NCBI GenBank assembly: GCA_023440705.1
Contig: JAEXRP010000117.1
Coordinates: forward strand, 1-27,511
Direction: 5' to 3'
From: Soonwooa sp023440705
GTDB taxonomy: Bacteria > Bacteroidota > Bacteroidia > Flavobacteriales > Weeksellaceae
DNA: 27,511 bases
In this document: positions 7,748 to 15,457 of the stretch, piece after piece
How the letters are laid out: each line of letters starts with the position of its first letter
Position numbering within the stretch: the first letter of the stretch is position 1
The notes under the pieces: model-generated
Database searches by the model: none
Seen by the model: only the letters and a program-made list of their open reading frames with translations
What the model was told of the DNA's origin: nothing
Position numbers and translations under genes: made by a program

Positions 7748-9218
7748 AAACTTTACCAACGCTTTCGATAACATCTGATGCGAGAAGACTTTCTTTAGAC
7801 TGTCCTTTAAGTGCTAAATCTGCGGCTTTACCATGTATCCACACGCCAAAAATAGCGGCTTCTTTAGGTGAATATTTTTGTGCTAAAAGAGAGGTGATAA
7901 TTCCCGTTAAAACGTCACCACTTCCTCCTTTTGCCAAACCAGAATTCCCCGTAACATTATAATAAACTTCTCCAGTATGAAGAACGATTTGCGTATGATG
8001 ATCTTTAAGAACAATATTAAGCTGATGTTTTTTTGCCATTTCTTTTGCCAATTCTAATCTCGCAAAAGAATTAGGTGAAGCCCCAAAAAGGCGATCAAAT
8101 TCTTTAGGATGCGGCGTCAAAATAGAATCTTTTGGCACCCATGAGAGTAAATTAAAATGACTAGAAAACAATGCTAAAGCATCTGCATCTAACAAAATAG
8201 GACGGCTATGACTTCTTAAGAAATTCTCAAGCGCTAATCTAGCTGTTTCAGTTCGTCCAAAGCCTGGTCCAATTCCGTACTCGCCATCCTCAATCACATT
8301 AATAGCTTCAACCTCGCGGGCACCTGCAAACTCAAACATAGCTTCTGGAACTTGCATAAGACTTGCGGAGTAGGCACATTCTGGCGCACTAATAAAGGTC
8401 AAACCTGCACCAACTCTAGCACAAACACGACCAGCCAATAATATAGCTCCTGTTTTACCATAACTACCCCCAACTACAACTGCTTTTCCAAAATGTCCTT
8501 TGTGGCTAAATTCTGGACGTGCTTTATAAATCCGTTTAACCTCTGCATCATCTGCAACAAAAGAGCTGACAACGACTTCATTAATATATGTTGCACTTAG
8601 GTCAACATCTAACACATGAATTCTGCCACAATTAATACCCGTCTCCGAATGAAAAAAGGTCTTCTTATAAAAATGGAAGCTAAGTGTATCATTAGCTTTC
8701 ACATGAATACTACTGTCTTTATCTCCGTCCGGACTAAGCCCAGATGGTAAGTCTAGAGAAACAACGCGATTAGAAAGGTTATTAATTTCGGTGATAACAT
8801 TCTCCCAAGGTTGACCGATATTCTTATTAAGACCGATACCAAAAATAGCATCCACAATAACGGTGGAATTACGAATTATACCACGTGTAAAATCACTTGC
8901 ATCAATAATAGGTACTGTCTCCGGTATACGTTGTAAATTGGTTACAGCATCTTTCGAAAATTTTTTTCCGTAATTAACTACGACTTTAACTTTTCTATTA
9001 TTTTGAGCTAGCAATCGTGCCAACGCTAGACCATCTCCGCCATTATTCCCATTTCCACAAAAAATAATAAAATCATCACTAGGATTAGCATTTTTTAAAA
9101 GCCACTGACAACTTTCCGCAGCCGCTTTCTCCATGAGATTTATGGAAAAAATTGGCTTATTTTTTATTGTAAATTGATCACATTCACGCAATTGGTTAAC
9201 GTTGAGTATTTTCATCAT
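7728..9218 (-). CDS. nnr: Bifunctional NAD(P)H-hydrate epimerase / ADP-dependent NAD(P)H-hydrate dehydratase
   Basis: This 496-residue cytoplasmic repair enzyme restores NADH and NADPH from their hydrated, inactive forms. The N-terminal YjeF-type epimerase domain (about 1-215) has the FCGNGNNGGDGLALARLL phosphate-binding motif (53-70) and VDAIFGIGL (122-130). The C-terminal kinase-fold dehydratase domain (about 225-496) has ILLDADAL (341-348), LTPHPKEF (367-374) and the catalytic NSGLAKGGSGDVLTG (425-439, with the expected base Asp435). Both halves look intact and the length is normal for the fusion. The start could be either of two consecutive ATG codons. It has its own promoter in the gap shared with mscL, and its 3' end overlaps the convergent DUF1648 gene. 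Confidence 0.95.
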   Translation of the reverse strand: MMKILNVNQLRECDQFTIKNKPIFSINLMEKAAAESCQWLLKNANPSDDFIIFCGNGNNGGDGLALARLLAQNNRKVKVVVNYGKKFSKDAVTNLQRIPETVPIIDASDFTRGIIRNSTVIVDAIFGIGLNKNIGQPWENVITEINNLSNRVVSLDLPSGLSPDGDKDSSIHVKANDTLSFHFYKKTFFHSETGINCGRIHVLDVDLSATYINEVVVSSFVADDAEVKRIYKARPEFSHKGHFGKAVVVGGSYGKTGAILLAGRVCARVGAGLTFISAPECAYSASLMQVPEAMFEFAGAREVEAINVIEDGEYGIGPGFGRTETARLALENFLRSHSRPILLDADALALFSSHFNLLSWVPKDSILTPHPKEFDRLFGASPNSFARLELAKEMAKKHQLNIVLKDHHTQIVLHTGEVYYNVTGNSGLAKGGSGDVLTGIITSLLAQKYSPKEAAIFGVWIHGKAADLALKGQSKESLLASDVIESVGKVFNYLSK

Positions 9219-9251
9219 GTAGTTTTTGCTAATTTAATAAAAGCAACGATG

Positions 9252-9282
9252 CAAATATCGTTCTATTTCTAAAATTTTGCAA
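9252..9282 (-). promoter_or_regulatory. nnr promoter
   Basis: On the minus strand, TTG (9280-9282) is followed after 20 bases by GATATTTG (9252-9259). This matches the Bacteroidota -33/-7 layout with one mismatch in the first base of the -7 box. The leader to the nnr ATG would be about 28-30 bases. Confidence 0.5.
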
Positions 9283-9332
9283 TAAGTTTATAAAACAAAT
9301 GATGAAGTTCATAAAACTTTAATATATTTTCA

Positions 9333-9340
9333 TATTTTTG
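9333..9340 (+). promoter_or_regulatory. mscL -7 promoter box
   Basis: TATTTTTG matches TAnnTTTG perfectly and lies 22 bases before the mscL ATG, giving a leader of roughly 16 bases. The -33 element is not obvious. Confidence 0.5.
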
Positions 9341-9362
9341 CAGACACATTAAACAAAACACT

Positions 9363-9752
9363 ATGGGATTTTTTAAAGAATTTAAAGAGTTTGCTGTTAA
9401 AGGTAACGTGATTGACTTGGCTGTCGGTGTAGTTATCGGTGGAGCATTTGGTAAAATTGTAACTTCGTTAGTTGAAGACCTTATTACCCCTGCTATCCTT
9501 AATCCAGCTTTAAAAGCAATTAATGCTGAAAACCTATCACAACTTGTAATTCCTGGAACTGCTATTAAATACGGAAATTTCATTTCTGCAGCAATTTCAT
9601 TTACAGTGGTGGCTTTCGCTTTATTTGTAATGATCAAAGGTATCAACAAATTGAAAAAACCAGAAGCTGTTGTTGAGGAAGCGCCAGCTGGTCCAACTCA
9701 AGAGGAACTTTTGACTCAAATCAGAGATTTATTAAAAGAAAAGAATGCATAA
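9363..9752 (+). CDS. mscL: Large-conductance mechanosensitive channel MscL
   Basis: This is a 129-residue inner-membrane channel that opens on membrane tension and protects against hypo-osmotic shock. The N-terminus FFKEFKEFAVKGNVIDLAVG is the classic amphipathic helix running into TM1 (VVIGGAFGKIVTSLVEDLI). A periplasmic loop with a short extracellular segment follows, then TM2 (about 76-96: FISAAISFTVVAFALFVMIKG). The charged C-terminal helix has the LLTQIRDLLKEKNA bundle motif. It is full length, and the start is fixed by the conserved N-terminus. It is monocistronic and followed by a strong terminator. Confidence 0.97.
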   Translation: MGFFKEFKEFAVKGNVIDLAVGVVIGGAFGKIVTSLVEDLITPAILNPALKAINAENLSQLVIPGTAIKYGNFISAAISFTVVAFALFVMIKGINKLKKPEAVVEEAPAGPTQEELLTQIRDLLKEKNA

Positions 9753-9774
9753 TTTCTTTTAATCTAAAACATAA

Positions 9775-9804
9775 AAAACCATCGGACTTCCGATGGTTTT
9801 TTTA
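9775..9804 (+). terminator. Terminator of mscL
   Basis: AAAACCATCGG (9775-9785) pairs perfectly with CCGATGGTTTT (9790-9800) around the loop ACTT, followed by more T residues. The A-rich left flank may allow some function on the minus strand for the convergent peptidase gene. Confidence 0.85.
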
Positions 9805-9820
9805 TTATTAAAATTGATGT

Positions 9821-12217
9821 TTATTTAGTTTTTAAACATTTTTCTAAAAACTGATCTTGCTCCCAAAGTAGGTGAAGAATATTTTCTTTCGCAACATAAC
9901 CGTGCGATTCTTTAGGCAACAATACCATTCTAACTGGCGCACCAAGGTTTTTCAATGCTTGGAAATAACGCTCTGTTTGCAGCGTGAAAGTCCCCGGATT
10001 GTTATCCGCCTCGCCATGAACCAAAAGCATTGGTGTTTTCATTTTGTTAGCATTCATAAAGGGAGACATCTCGTTGTAAATATTCGGGACATCCCAATAA
10101 TTACGCTGTTCACTTTGAAAACCAAAAGGCGTCAACGTTCTGTTATAAGCACCACTTCTCGCAATACCACAAGCGAATAAGTCCGAGTGCGTCAATAGAT
10201 TTGCTGTCATAAAAGCACCATAAGAGTGTCCGCCAACTGCGACTTTTTTTCGATCGATGTAACCTAATTTATCCACTGCGTCAATTGCAGCTTTTCCATC
10301 AGCAACCAATTGCGTGATAAAAGTATCGTTAGGTTCTGTCTTTCCTTCACCAATAATTGGAAACGAAGCATCATCCAAAACCGCATAACCTTTGGCCGCC
10401 CAATAGATAAATGATCCATAACTTGGGAATGTAAATTCGTTCGGATTTTTAGAGTTTTGTCCTGCTGTTGCTTTATCTTTAAACTCTTCTGGATAAGCCC
10501 AAATCAACAATGGCAATTTGTCTTTTTTGTTATAACCAGCTGGTAAATAAAGCGTCCCAGTTAAGTCAACGCCGTCATTTCTTTTATAATGAATCACTTC
10601 TTTAGTAACATCCTTAATACTTGCAAAAGGATTCGCAAATTGTGTAACTGGCGTTAGTTTTCCTGATTTAAAATTTTTGATATAATAATTCGGGTACTCA
10701 TTTTTTGATTGTTCACGGACAAGAATTTCATTCTTTTTAATATTAAGAATATCGATTAAATCTTCCTTTTTATCTTTAACATTAGACGTGTACAACCTTG
10801 TCGTTTTCAAAGAATTCCAATCAAAAGAATCAATGAACGGGAATTGTCCTTTTTTTGTAAAACCATCTCCTAAAAGATAAGACTTGTTAGCCTCGACATC
10901 GATTACATCGCGACCGAACTCATTTCTTTTAGTTTGAAACTCTCCAGGATCGCTGTATATATCTTGGAAATTACGTTTAGAAATCAATTTCGTCTCACCT
11001 GTTGAAGGATTTAAAAATTGAGTTGTAACATTTCGCGTATCATACCAAGAATCATTAACGATTGCATGCTGGTCGTCTCCCCATTGGATACCTGCGAAAC
11101 GGTCTTTCACTTTCACTAAAGATTTTGGTTCTGTATTAAAAGGCGCTTCCCATGTGAAAACCTCATCTCTGAAATCCACATTTTTCGCTGGATCGCCACC
11201 ATCCAAAGCTTGAACAAAATATAAAACGGCAGGTTTGTCAGAACGCCACGTCATATTACGTTTTCCTTCACGCGTTGCTGAAAAGCCTTTTGGCATAATC
11301 TCCGTAAGAGGAATTGTATTTACTTTCTTAATTTCGTTGCCAGATTCGTCGTACACAACGCTTGTCATCGGAAATCTTGACAAAGGAACGATGTACGAAA
11401 AAGGCTTTTGTAATGTTGTAATATTGACGTATTTCCCATTAGGCGAAAAACTTTGCCCAGCATACATATCTGCTTTCTTGAACAAGCTAGAAGTCCCATC
11501 AACACTTACTTTATACAATTCTGAAGTTACTAAAGTTTCAAAATTCTTTTCGTCTTGCGGATTTTTAAGAAGGTCTTGATAAGTTCTGTTTTGAGACACT
11601 TTTCCGTCACTTGTCGATACCGTCGGCCCTGTCGGAAGATTATTTTTATCATCCAAAAGCGCAGGACGATTTGCTAACAATTGATTAACCAATAAAGCTT
11701 TAGAATCTCTAAACCACGAATATGGCGATCCCATATTAGCATTAAGATTATCAGAAGTTAGTTTTTTTGCGCTTGCCGAAGCTAGATCAACGATCCAAAG
11801 TTCTACTCCTTTTGATGTTGTATTAGTGAACGCCAAAGATTTTTCGTCTGGCGACAATTGGAAATAAGCCAAACGTGCATTCTGAGGAAGTCCTGTAACT
11901 TGCGTTTCAGATTTAGCGTTAACTTTTTTAATTTTTAAGTTGTTAGAGTACGTCATCGTACTCGAAATATTAGTCACAGGATTTATCCTAAGTCCACCCA
12001 ACTTCATCTCATCCTGACTAAGATCTTCTAAAGTTTTGTATGTTGAACGGTAAGTTAAAATCACAGTTTCGCGTTTGCTATCCATCATAATGGATGGTGG
12101 ACGATCGTAATCTGCTAACTTCAAAATCTCTGCGGAAGGTTTTTGGTAGCTGACATTTTCTTGCGCAAAGCCAAGCGCTGCAACCGCCAAAAATAATAAG
12201 GATAATCTATTCTTCAT
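9821..12217 (-). CDS. Secreted S9-family serine peptidase, glutamyl-endopeptidase type (S9D-like)
   Basis: This is a 798-residue protein with a cleavable signal peptide (about 1-19, ending GFAQ). A large N-terminal half with WD/beta-propeller-type repeats is followed by a C-terminal alpha/beta-hydrolase domain (about 540-798). The catalytic triad is visible: Ser665 in GGHSYGAFM, Asp738 in HGEADNNPG and His772 in ESHGY. These motifs, especially HGEADNNPGTFTLQ, match the S9D glutamyl endopeptidases known from chloroplasts and bacteria rather than dipeptidyl peptidase IV or prolyl oligopeptidase proper. It probably degrades peptides after acidic residues in the periplasm. It is a single gene: the hairpin at 12270-12300 upstream isolates it from the preceding gene. 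Specificity is inferred from family resemblance. Confidence 0.88.
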   Translation of the reverse strand: MKNRLSLLFLAVAALGFAQENVSYQKPSAEILKLADYDRPPSIMMDSKRETVILTYRSTYKTLEDLSQDEMKLGGLRINPVTNISSTMTYSNNLKIKKVNAKSETQVTGLPQNARLAYFQLSPDEKSLAFTNTTSKGVELWIVDLASASAKKLTSDNLNANMGSPYSWFRDSKALLVNQLLANRPALLDDKNNLPTGPTVSTSDGKVSQNRTYQDLLKNPQDEKNFETLVTSELYKVSVDGTSSLFKKADMYAGQSFSPNGKYVNITTLQKPFSYIVPLSRFPMTSVVYDESGNEIKKVNTIPLTEIMPKGFSATREGKRNMTWRSDKPAVLYFVQALDGGDPAKNVDFRDEVFTWEAPFNTEPKSLVKVKDRFAGIQWGDDQHAIVNDSWYDTRNVTTQFLNPSTGETKLISKRNFQDIYSDPGEFQTKRNEFGRDVIDVEANKSYLLGDGFTKKGQFPFIDSFDWNSLKTTRLYTSNVKDKKEDLIDILNIKKNEILVREQSKNEYPNYYIKNFKSGKLTPVTQFANPFASIKDVTKEVIHYKRNDGVDLTGTLYLPAGYNKKDKLPLLIWAYPEEFKDKATAGQNSKNPNEFTFPSYGSFIYWAAKGYAVLDDASFPIIGEGKTEPNDTFITQLVADGKAAIDAVDKLGYIDRKKVAVGGHSYGAFMTANLLTHSDLFACGIARSGAYNRTLTPFGFQSEQRNYWDVPNIYNEMSPFMNANKMKTPMLLVHGEADNNPGTFTLQTERYFQALKNLGAPVRMVLLPKESHGYVAKENILHLLWEQDQFLEKCLKTK

Positions 12218-12269
12218 ATAACTATTTATTTCCTTCGAAAATACGAATAATTGATTTTTAAAAAAAATT

Positions 12270-12300
12270 AAAAAGCCTACAGAGTTTTTGTAGGCTTTTA
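12270..12300 (-). terminator. Terminator downstream of the 586-residue protein gene
   Basis: AAAAGCCTAC (12271-12280) pairs with GTAGGCTTTT (12290-12299), plus one inner A-T pair, leaving a seven-base loop. On the minus strand it lies about 54 bases after the stop of the gene at 12354 and is followed by a long T-rich stretch. Confidence 0.75.
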
Positions 12301-12353
12301 TTTGGTGGAAATCAGTTTAATCATTCCAATACGGGATAATATTAATTAACGTT

Positions 12354-14114
12354 TTATTTTAGTTTTAAAGTTTCTTTTTGTTTTGGGGTAAGATTGTAAG
12401 AAATACCAACAAATCCACCAATTTTAAAATTTTTCGTTAATAAATCATCATCTGCTAATGTAGAAGCTAAAGTGTTACCTTCTTTATAATAAGATTTGAG
12501 TTCATTAACCTGTCTTAATGAAGGTCCTGCTGTAATAATTACCTTATTTCTTTTTCCTATGAGAAGACTAATTCCTGGAAAAATTGAATTAAAACTTAGA
12601 CCTGTTGTAAACGACGCACCTAGCGAAACTCCCCAAGCAAAATCGCTGGTATTTCTGAAACTTGCATGAAAAATACCTGCAATTGTTGGGTTATACTTAT
12701 TATTATCAACTCTTTTTATTACATTTTGGGCATCTAGTGTATACTTTTCATCAACTGTCCCAAAATCGAATGTGGTACCTATACTAAAATCAAAACGAAT
12801 ACCTCCAGTTAGATATTCAAAATATCTAAAACTCTTATCATTATTGATGTGATAAGTATTAGAAAGATCTCTTTTACTTTTTATTTCAACATTAAATTCT
12901 AAATAATCTTCTTCGCCTTGTATAGGTGCAGAAAAGTAATCGTAAGTATCTTTCTTCTGAAGTATCCTGTCTAAAATTTCAACTTGGTTTAGTTTTTTCG
13001 AAAGATTTATTTTCTGTACAATATCATCTGCTGCTTTTATCGTTTGCTGGATACGCTCGATATCTTTAGTTGCAACTGCTTTTAATATTAAGAGATCCGT
13101 TTCTTTTGTAGTGCTAAGTTTACCATAGTTAACAAAGGCTACAAAATCGTTAACTTTCGCAACAACATCTTGATAAAGGAGTGGATAAGTTTTTACCACT
13201 CCATAAGCATTTTTAAGTTTTTCTCTATCAAGAAAAAAAGTTGTCTCAATAGGGAATGCTTTGCTTAACAACGTGTCACATTTTTTTTGTTCTTCTACAG
13301 TTAGCAGGCTTGTTTTTCTCTTTTTGTCTTCTTCACATTTTTTGTACAGTGTATTATTTTCTTGATTTTCAATAATCGATTGGTACATGGTATAGGTCAG
13401 TTCTGGACTTATGACTTTATCGATATAGTTATAATAGTTTTGGTTCAGTTTAATAATTTCTCGGGTATAGCTTATATACTCATTATAGGCTTTATCTACA
13501 AGCTTTTTCTTTTCACTTACACTAAGGCGTAAAATATTGTCATCTTTGGATTCGTTTTCTATTTTTTTTATTTCATATTCTTTTGCAGCTATTCTTTGCT
13601 TTTCAGATAAAATAAGAGAGTCTTTCTCTGCGATATCTACTTTAAGACTATCGTTTAGGCTTTTTCTATCTTTTTCTAATTTTTCGAGAGTTATTTTGGA
13701 TTTACTAAGCTCCGAGTATTTATCCTGAATTTGATTAAAATCTTTACTTTTAGTAGCTCCCGCCTCTTTTTCGCCCGACCACAAACCTATATAGCTCTCC
13801 TGAAGTGCAAAATTTTCTTCTGTTTTGTAATAATTATTTTTTTGTATGTCATCTAAAGTTCTTTTGGCTAATTCTATATCCAGATTTTGATAAGAGACTT
13901 CCCTATCATTGCTTTTAACTGTAATTTCATAAAAAAGTGGATTAATATTAGCTATTTGTAGTGTAACAGGCTTTCCTCTTTTGGGTTTTATACTGTGTTT
14001 TAAATAAACACCTTTTAAGAAGTCATAAATAATGAGAGAGTCATTATGTTTCTGAGCTTGTACATTCATTAAGATCATGAAGGTACTAGCTATAATTAAT
14101 AATTTTGTTTTCAT
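12354..14114 (-). CDS. Secreted protein with coiled coil and barrel-like C-terminus, function unknown
   Basis: I do not recognise this 586-residue protein. It has a signal peptide (about 1-20, cut after NVQA). An N-terminal stretch has PVTLQIANINPLFYEITV (49-66), which looks like a small beta domain. A long charged coiled coil covers about 124-195, and helical, Lys/Asp-rich sequence extends to about 430. The last 155 residues have alternating hydrophobic strands, aromatic residues and Gly/Ser turns (for example FAWGVSLGASFTTGLSF and FKIGGFVGISYNLT), typical of outer-membrane beta-barrel or porin-like folds. It could anchor in the outer membrane with a periplasmic coiled-coil part. The only cysteines are two in a loop rich in Lys and Glu. 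Its neighbours are another unknown gene upstream and a peptidase downstream; no functional link is evident. Confidence 0.6.
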   Translation of the reverse strand: MKTKLLIIASTFMILMNVQAQKHNDSLIIYDFLKGVYLKHSIKPKRGKPVTLQIANINPLFYEITVKSNDREVSYQNLDIELAKRTLDDIQKNNYYKTEENFALQESYIGLWSGEKEAGATKSKDFNQIQDKYSELSKSKITLEKLEKDRKSLNDSLKVDIAEKDSLILSEKQRIAAKEYEIKKIENESKDDNILRLSVSEKKKLVDKAYNEYISYTREIIKLNQNYYNYIDKVISPELTYTMYQSIIENQENNTLYKKCEEDKKRKTSLLTVEEQKKCDTLLSKAFPIETTFFLDREKLKNAYGVVKTYPLLYQDVVAKVNDFVAFVNYGKLSTTKETDLLILKAVATKDIERIQQTIKAADDIVQKINLSKKLNQVEILDRILQKKDTYDYFSAPIQGEEDYLEFNVEIKSKRDLSNTYHINNDKSFRYFEYLTGGIRFDFSIGTTFDFGTVDEKYTLDAQNVIKRVDNNKYNPTIAGIFHASFRNTSDFAWGVSLGASFTTGLSFNSIFPGISLLIGKRNKVIITAGPSLRQVNELKSYYKEGNTLASTLADDDLLTKNFKIGGFVGISYNLTPKQKETLKLK

Positions 14115-14168
14115 GGTTTCTATTGTTTTTGTGTTAGTTTTTATATTGTTTTATAGTCTTTTAATCAT

Positions 14169-14176
14169 CCCGCGGG
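14169..14176. other. GC palindrome CCCGCGGG in the gap before the 586-residue gene
   Basis: CCCGCGGG is a perfect eight-base palindrome about 55 bases upstream of the minus-strand start at 14114, unusual in such AT-rich intergenic DNA. ATCAT (14164-14168) and ATGAT (14185-14189) flank it as inverted repeats. It may form a small hairpin or an operator. I see no TAnnTTTG box for the 586-residue gene. Confidence 0.3.
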
Positions 14177-14188
14177 GTATTTTTATGA

Positions 14189-14322
14189 TCCGTTGGGCTT
14201 GCAAGACCTAAGATTGGGGTTAGTTAAGCTCACTTTTGTAGTCTTTTACTTATCATTTGTTCTAAAAAACCCCTCCAAAAGGCTTGTTCTAGTATTTCGG
14301 AAGGGTTTTGTAGACCAACGGA
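14189..14322. repeat. Possible 134-base element with imperfect terminal inverted repeats
   Basis: The left end TCCGTTGG (14189-14196) is the exact inverse of CCAACGGA (14315-14322). Extending the comparison to 20 bases gives 15 matches. The element fills most of the gap between two hypothetical genes and contains the terminator hairpin listed separately. I see no clear target-site duplication. It could be a small non-autonomous repeat, or simply an extended terminator structure. Confidence 0.3.
14266..14309 (-). terminator. Hairpin terminator of the 161-residue gene
   Basis: AAAACCCCTCC (14266-14276) pairs with GGAAGGGTTTT (14299-14309) with one mismatch and a 22-base loop. On the minus strand it lies 22 bases beyond the stop of the 14331 gene and ends in a run of six T, as expected for a terminator. 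Confidence 0.6.
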
Positions 14323-14330
14323 CTATTAAA

Positions 14331-14816
14331 TTAAGGGGTTGGATTAGTTGGTGGCGTAGCGGGAGGGGTTTTCATGAAGAATTGTTTTAGCTCATTCTGT
14401 TTGTTTTCAAAACCATTGGCGCCTGTACCCGCCATAAAGTTGGTGTATGCGTAATCTACCAATGCCGCCTGATAATTGTCGTAATCGTGTAAGATTTTGG
14501 CGTTTTTCAGTTTTGTAGTCAATGCATCCAGCCTATTGATGAGGCCTTCGAGGTTGGTGCGGCTACTGTGGTCGTTATCAAACTCTGCCCAATCGACTTG
14601 TGCGGTTTGCAAACTGGGTGCATTGGTGTGGTAGTCGGCAACTTTGTTTACGAAAAGTTTGTTCTGCTCGTTGATGCTGCCGTAGCGTTGGCGGTCTTCC
14701 GCAGTTAGATTTACATTAATGCTTGCTAATGCAGTTTCTAGATTCGTCATGGCATCTTGTGCAGCGGTAACTTCGGCTGCTGTAAGATGCGTGTTGTTAA
14801 GATTTGTAAGTGCCAT
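14331..14816 (-). CDS. Conserved-looking hypothetical protein, 161 residues
   Basis: I do not recognise a named family. The protein has no signal peptide or membrane segment, so it should be cytoplasmic. It looks all-helical, with an N-terminal amphipathic segment (about 10-35), the motif LTAEDRQRYGSINEQNKLFVNKV (36-58, split here by position) and a second helical block with aromatic residues (YDNYQAALVDYAYTNF). The tail is Pro/Thr-rich (TPPATPPTNPTP). It has no cysteine. By hand count, 54 of the 120 bases at 14341-14460 are G or C (45%), against 17 of 60 (28%) at 13921-13980 in the next gene. That suggests different codon use or acquisition. A -7 box and a dyad operator lie upstream, so it is probably regulated. 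Confidence 0.65.
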   Translation of the reverse strand: MALTNLNNTHLTAAEVTAAQDAMTNLETALASINVNLTAEDRQRYGSINEQNKLFVNKVADYHTNAPSLQTAQVDWAEFDNDHSSRTNLEGLINRLDALTTKLKNAKILHDYDNYQAALVDYAYTNFMAGTGANGFENKQNELKQFFMKTPPATPPTNPTP

Positions 14817-14859
14817 ATCATTTGGTTTTTTAGTTTTCGAATAGGTATGTATTCAATAT

Positions 14860-14867
14860 CAAATCTA
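14860..14867 (-). promoter_or_regulatory. -7 promoter box of the 161-residue gene
   Basis: On the minus strand this reads TAGATTTG, a perfect TAnnTTTG. Transcription would start near 14854 and give a leader of about 38 bases to ATG 14816. No TTG lies at -33; that position is taken instead by the dyad at 14888-14909, as expected for an activator-dependent promoter. Confidence 0.5.
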
Positions 14868-14887
14868 AGCTTCCAAAAATTGTCTCG

Positions 14888-14909
14888 AAATACCTAATAC
14901 TAGGTATTT
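14888..14909. promoter_or_regulatory. Dyad operator 1 (AAATACC-N8-GGTATTT)
   Basis: AAATACCTA (14888-14896) and TAGGTATTT (14901-14909) are perfect inverted repeats around ATAC. The dyad ends 20 bases upstream of the -7 box of the minus-strand 161-residue gene, so a bound dimer would cover the -33 region. A degenerate half-site, ATAGGTAT, also occurs at 14841-14848 in the leader. Confidence 0.55.
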
Positions 14910-14986
14910 TGCAGCTAAAAAACTCTATATTTTTATGTGGCAAGAAGTGTATTTGAAAGTATAATCTGTGGACATTTTTTAACTAT

Positions 14987-14994
14987 TATCTTTG
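14987..14994 (+). promoter_or_regulatory. Orphan plus-strand -7 box
   Basis: TATCTTTG is a perfect TAnnTTTG pointing right, but no intact gene follows for 480 bases. Dyad 2 begins five bases downstream and would cover the transcription start. The -33 element is weak. It may be the relic promoter of a lost gene or drive a non-coding transcript. Confidence 0.4.
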
Positions 14995-14998
14995 TAAG

Positions 14999-15022
14999 CA
15001 AATACCTAAAAATCGGTATTTG
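14999..15022. promoter_or_regulatory. Dyad operator 2 (AAATACC-N8-GGTATTT)
   Basis: CAAATACC (14999-15006) and GGTATTTG (15015-15022) are perfect inverted repeats with an eight-base spacer. The ACC-to-GGT distance is the same as in dyad 1, whose centre is 112 bases away. It overlaps the predicted start of the orphan plus-strand promoter, a position suited to repression there. Confidence 0.55.
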
Positions 15023-15186
15023 AAAACAAGAAGACACTAGTCTCCTACTCTACATCAAAGGAATATTTTATCCAACAACATACACCACAAATCACTCGAT
15101 ATGAATTGGGCAAAAATAACAGTGAAATTTTAATTATAAAATTGTAAAAATGAAATGCTAGATCTACGAGTCACATCATAATGATC

Positions 15187-15411
15187 TTAAGCATTTATTA
15201 TAAAATAAATTTTTGAATAGGCATCTTTACAATGGTGGTTGGGTTTTAAATAATCTTTTATAGCTTCTACATCAAAAATCCAACTAAAAAACAACTTAAC
15301 ATCAGTCGCAAAGTAGCGGTAATACTGTGTTCTGATAGCAGCATCTAGATAAGCATCGACAAGATTTTTGTGTATGTGTATGAGCCAAAGCTTTTTTATC
15401 TGTTCTAAAAT
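15187..15411 (-). pseudogene. Probable gene remnant: 74-codon open frame with no start codon
   Basis: Between two stops on the minus strand an open frame reads (in part) KNLVDAYLDAAIRTQYYRYF, then ATDVKLFFSWIFDVEAIKDY, and ends YFIINA. It has no ATG or GTG, and its only TTG lies far inside; upstream of its first codon there is an in-frame TAA. The composition looks like real protein rather than AT-rich noise, with balanced acidic, basic and aromatic residues and GC-richer codons than the flanks. I read it as the 3' part of a lost gene. I cannot name the family. A chance open frame of this length is possible but unlikely. Confidence 0.4.
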
Positions 15412-15423
15412 TTAATTTAATTA

Positions 15424-15457
15424 TTGACAACCAAAACATCAAAGTTTATTAATTTTA
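15424..15457 (+). promoter_or_regulatory. Promoter of the small lipoprotein gene
   Basis: TTG (15424-15426) and TAATTTTA (15450-15457; one mismatch to TAnnTTTG) are separated by 23 bases. The start codon at 15474 would be about 11 bases beyond the transcription start. Confidence 0.4.

Noticed and set aside
9269..9649. 126-codon frame antisense to mscL
   Set aside because: It is the mirror of the well-conserved MscL coding sequence with no independent support.
14193..14390. 65-codon plus-strand frame across the gap before the 161-residue gene
   Set aside because: It runs through a terminator hairpin and into the antisense of that gene; no protein-like features.
15101..15133. 10-codon ATG frame after the orphan promoter
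   Set aside because: Too short to call a gene without evidence of translation; kept only as a hint that a longer gene was lost here.
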